From Halapricum hydrolyticum (GTDB lineage Archaea; Halobacteriota; Halobacteria; Halobacteriales; Haloarculaceae), in the NCBI RefSeq assembly GCF_025517535.1, contig NZ_JAOPKC010000009.1:1-64000 (forward strand): DNA of 64,000 nucleotides, in the 5' to 3' direction. Every line of letters starts with the position of its first letter. Position 1 is the first letter of the stretch. The position numbers and the translations under genes are program-made. Below the pieces are notes generated by a model that ran no database searches, had not been told where the DNA came from, and saw only the letters and a program-made list of their open reading frames with translations. Shown here in pieces: positions 61,542 through 64,000 of this stretch.

Positions 61542-62620
61542 TTCAACTCGACGCACTCCTCTGTGACTGCGAGCACCCGACGATCGCACCCTCGAGTGCA
61601 CCGATAGTCGAGTGGGTGCTAGAAGATGAGGAACTGCTCGGCGACCGTGAACCGCTGTTGACGTCCGAGCGCCCCGTCGTCATCGACCAACTCGCCGCTT
61701 TCGGTGTCGAGACGCTTCGGCTGACTGGAACTTCCGGGCTCGACGCTGTCGACGAACTGATCGAGCGCGCCGACGATCATGGACTGGAGACGACACTCCG
61801 TACCAGCGGACAGCAACTCGATCAATCCCGGCTAGAATCGCTGGCCGACTCCGGATTGACCCGGGTTAGCGTGCTCGTCGAGGGCCTGTCGACCCCACGA
61901 GAGCAACACACCTCCTCGGATGCCATCGATGCCGCGCTGGAGACGCTCCGAGCCGCCGACGACACCGATCTGGCGACCGAGTTGCGCTTCCCGCTGCAGG
62001 CCGAGAGCGTCACCGACATGGAGGAAATCTACGACCTCGCGGCGCTGCTGTCGGCCGATCGCTTCCGGCTCACGCACGTCCCCGAACCCGAACTCGACGA
62101 GGAGCAGCGACGACGAGCCGTCCGGCGGCTCGCGGATCTGGCGCGCGACGCCCACGAGCGGGGCACCCACCTCGAAACAGTCCTCAGCGGCGGTATCGAC
62201 GCCGGGTACGTGGCCGAATACGCACAGGATCGCCTCGAGGAGGCGTGTTCGACCGACGTTCGAGAGGCGCTGCGCGAACGACTCGGCACGGCGCCGTCGC
62301 CGCCAGTCGCGAAACTCGGCCCGGCCGGGCGCGTCTACCCCGGTCCGTTCTGGGATCGGTACGCGCTGGGATCGGTTCGCGATCGGCCGTTCGGCTCGAT
62401 CTGGACCGACGAGTCCAACCCGCTGCTGGAGCGACTCCGCCACGAAGAGGCCGGCCTCCCCGATCGCTGCCGGGGTTGCCAGTTCGGCGACATCTGCAGC
62501 GGTGGCTCTCGTGGACGTGCGCTGGCAGTCCACGACGACCCCTTCGAACCGGATCCGGTGTGTTACGTCGACAAAGAAGCCGCTGCCGGGGGATCCCCGG
62601 CCGAATCGACGGCCGACTGA
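61538..62620 (+). CDS. Pseudo-radical-SAM/SPASM domain protein (TIGR04347-like)
   Basis: This 360-aa protein has a radical-SAM-like TIM-barrel pattern (TLRTSGQQLDQSRLESLADS, then LTRVSVLVEGLSTP). It lacks the C-x3-C-x2-C SAM-cluster motif; only C9 and C11 are near the N terminus. The C-terminal SPASM-like region keeps C311-x2-C314-x5-C320 and C342, so it may still bind an auxiliary Fe-S cluster. It resembles the haloarchaeal pseudo-SAM/SPASM family that I recall as TIGR04347. It is coupled to the Htur_1727-type gene. The active radical SAM partner is not in this window. Confidence 0.75.
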   Translation: MIQLDALLCDCEHPTIAPSSAPIVEWVLEDEELLGDREPLLTSERPVVIDQLAAFGVETLRLTGTSGLDAVDELIERADDHGLETTLRTSGQQLDQSRLESLADSGLTRVSVLVEGLSTPREQHTSSDAIDAALETLRAADDTDLATELRFPLQAESVTDMEEIYDLAALLSADRFRLTHVPEPELDEEQRRRAVRRLADLARDAHERGTHLETVLSGGIDAGYVAEYAQDRLEEACSTDVREALRERLGTAPSPPVAKLGPAGRVYPGPFWDRYALGSVRDRPFGSIWTDESNPLLERLRHEEAGLPDRCRGCQFGDICSGGSRGRALAVHDDPFEPDPVCYVDKEAAAGGSPAESTAD

Positions 62621-62772
62621 CGGTGTCCGTCCGCATTCCGGCCGGACCGTCTGACACTGCTGGCTGAGCGTCAAGAGAAGTCACACCCCAGTCTGGCGAG
62701 TATTCTTCACGAACGTACAGGCGGCGGTATGATATCGAGCCGTTTTTCTTCGGTGCCATCGAATCCCCGGTC

Positions 62773-63459
62773 GTGCTCTCGGTCGAGCTTCACGTTCACT
62801 CCTCGCTTTCATACGATGGGCGTGACTCCGTCGACGACATCCTGGCGCGAGCGCAGGATGCGTCTCTCGATGCGCTTGCAATTACCGACCACGACGAGAT
62901 CGACGCGAGTCTTGCGGCCGTCGAGAAGGCGTCCGAATACGATCTCGTCGGGGTTCCCGGTATGGAAGTGACGAGCGCAGCGGGGCACGTGCTCGCGCTG
63001 GGGATTTCAGACGCGATACCGAAAGGACTGCCGTTCACGGAGACGCTCAACCGGATCCACGACCAGGGCGGGATCGCCGTCGTCCCGCACCCGTTCCAGG
63101 AATCTCGCAGTGGCGTGATGGCAAAGATATCGCGGGCCGACCTCGCCCGTGCCGACGCGATCGAGGTCTACAATTCCCGGCTGCTGACCGGCTACGCCAA
63201 CCGTCAGGCGCGGCAGTTCGCGACCGAACACGGCATCCCGATGACCGCCGGGAGCGACGCACACATCGCGGAGATGGTCGGCCGGGCGATCACCAACGTC
63301 GAGACCGACGAACAGTCCGTCGAGTCGATCCTGTCGGCGATTGCCGACGGCCGGACAACTATCGAAGGGCGACGGACGCCGTGGCACATCAGTTTCAAAC
63401 AGGCTGCTGGTGGGGCAAAACGGCGCGTCCGAGCCCGGCTCTTGAAGTTCTTCGAATGA
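62773..63459 (+). CDS. PHP-domain phosphoesterase
   Basis: This 228-aa metal-dependent phosphoesterase has the PHP motifs in order: VELHVHSSLSYDG, AITDHDEIDAS, VVPHPFQES and TAGSDAHIAEMVG. The start is taken at the GTG at 62773 because the first strand (LSVELHVHSS) follows at once and no ATG is near. It overlaps the asparagine synthase-like gene by 4 nt. Similar stand-alone PHP proteins hydrolyse small phosphate esters or nucleotides; the substrate here is unknown. Confidence 0.85.
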   Translation: MLSVELHVHSSLSYDGRDSVDDILARAQDASLDALAITDHDEIDASLAAVEKASEYDLVGVPGMEVTSAAGHVLALGISDAIPKGLPFTETLNRIHDQGGIAVVPHPFQESRSGVMAKISRADLARADAIEVYNSRLLTGYANRQARQFATEHGIPMTAGSDAHIAEMVGRAITNVETDEQSVESILSAIADGRTTIEGRRTPWHISFKQAAGGAKRRVRARLLKFFE

Positions 63460-64000
63460 CTCTCCAGGGTGCGTCTCCGACAGTCGTACGCGCGGCCATC
63501 CAGCGAAGCGATCCGCTCCCCGGTTCCCGGGGCTTCGCCGGCGAGATCGACGGTATGCTGGTCCGTGACATGCTCGGCCGGTATCCGCTGTTCGTCGACG
63601 GCGAGACGTGGGCGTTCGATCCGACTGAACTCGACGATCCGCACCCGTTCCCAGCCGGCCACATCCGAACCCAGCAAGGTCTCGAGCGCTGGGGGTCGCT
63701 CCCCGATCCCTCACCCGCCGAACCCAGCGACGGCGTCGCAGCCGTCCAGTCGGCACTCGAACGGGCCTTCTCGACGATCGACACCGACGGCCTCGCGATT
63801 GCCTTCTCCGGCGGGCTGGACTCGGCGCTGCTCGCGGCCGTGTTCGACGTGCCCCTGTACGTCGTTGGATTCCCGGACAGTCACGACGTCGAAGCGGCAG
63901 AGCGCGGTGCGGAACTGCTGGACAGCGACCTCACGGTCGTCGAAGTGACACACGCCGATCTCGAGCGAGCGGTGCCCGAGATCGTGGCCGCGACCGGTCG
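63456..64000 (+). CDS. Asparagine synthase-like protein, 3' end outside the window
   Basis: An open frame begins at the ATG at 63456 (overlapping the PHP stop as ATGA) and runs off the window after 181 codons. Residues about 27-70 (GFAGEIDGMLVRDMLGRYPL) resemble a class II glutamine amidotransferase remnant without the N-terminal catalytic cysteine. The ATP-pyrophosphatase motif IAFSGGLDSALLAAVF follows near residue 110, and the nucleotide-binding strand YVVGFPDSHDVEAAE after it. It is probably an ammonia-dependent or non-canonical asparagine synthase-family protein. Confidence 0.8.
   Translation, partial: MTLQGASPTVVRAAIQRSDPLPGSRGFAGEIDGMLVRDMLGRYPLFVDGETWAFDPTELDDPHPFPAGHIRTQQGLERWGSLPDPSPAEPSDGVAAVQSALERAFSTIDTDGLAIAFSGGLDSALLAAVFDVPLYVVGFPDSHDVEAAERGAELLDSDLTVVEVTHADLERAVPEIVAATG

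Overview
The window is chromosomal DNA from a haloarchaeon (class Halobacteria). The evidence is a high-GC, acidic-protein proteome, class I lysyl-tRNA synthetase, PAN, Mre11/Rad50, archaeal ribosomal and RNA polymerase proteins in the euryarchaeal order, HTH_10 (Bat-type) regulators, and TATA boxes about 26-30 nt before start codons, which implies leaderless mRNAs. Two molybdopterin oxidoreductase operons of the sulfur-compound or DMSO type suggest an organism capable of anaerobic respiration. The genus cannot be fixed from the sequence alone.

Layout. 1-92: tail of a transposase. 0.1-6.7 kb: a 3-hydroxyacyl-CoA dehydrogenase/enoyl-CoA hydratase fusion, gcvT-gcvH, rps8e, two small unknowns, PAN and a small winged-helix protein. 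6.8-14.7 kb: mre11-rad50, a small unknown, a PP-loop protein of the PAPS reductase family, an AglD-like glycosyltransferase and methylglyoxal synthase. 15.5-21.1 kb: a type IV pilus-like operon (ATPase, membrane platform, large pilin-like protein) behind a perfect inverted repeat and a well-spaced TATA box. 21.1-24.7 kb: dUTPase, aconitase, a 33-bp tandem repeat array and an acidic unknown.

24.7-39.2 kb is an accessory respiratory island with near mirror symmetry. A PAS/GAF/Bat regulator is divergent from a rightward operon (four-cluster Fe-S subunit, NrfD-type membrane subunit, 1125-aa Tat-exported molybdoenzyme, TorD-like chaperone). This meets head-on a leftward operon (small protein, 762-aa Tat molybdoenzyme, Fe-S subunit, small membrane protein, cytochrome b, TorD-like chaperone), which is preceded by a cysteine-rich Bat-type regulator. 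A small conserved domain is fused to the Fe-S subunit in the first operon and encoded as a free 73-aa protein in the second.

39.3-50.4 kb: small unknowns and membrane proteins, a UPF0104/AglD-like membrane protein, ThiL, a site-2-type protease, a DUF7123-type wHTH protein, a MobB-MoaE fusion, UMP kinase, LysRS, an Mrp/Nbp35 Fe-S carrier and MoaA. MobB-MoaE and MoaA could supply cofactor to the molybdoenzymes. moaA is followed by a 35-bp hairpin repeat array. 50.7-56.8 kb is the conserved transcription/translation operon tRNA-Ser, rps13, rps4, rps11, rpoD, tRNA-Leu, rpl18e, rpl13, rps9, rpoN, rpoK, eno, rps2. 56.9-64 kb: a DUF5518 membrane protein, a large RND/MMPL transporter, an archaeal riboflavin-pathway reductase, an Htur_1727-type candidate RiPP with a pseudo-radical-SAM/SPASM protein, a PHP phosphoesterase, and an asparagine synthase-like gene cut by the window end.
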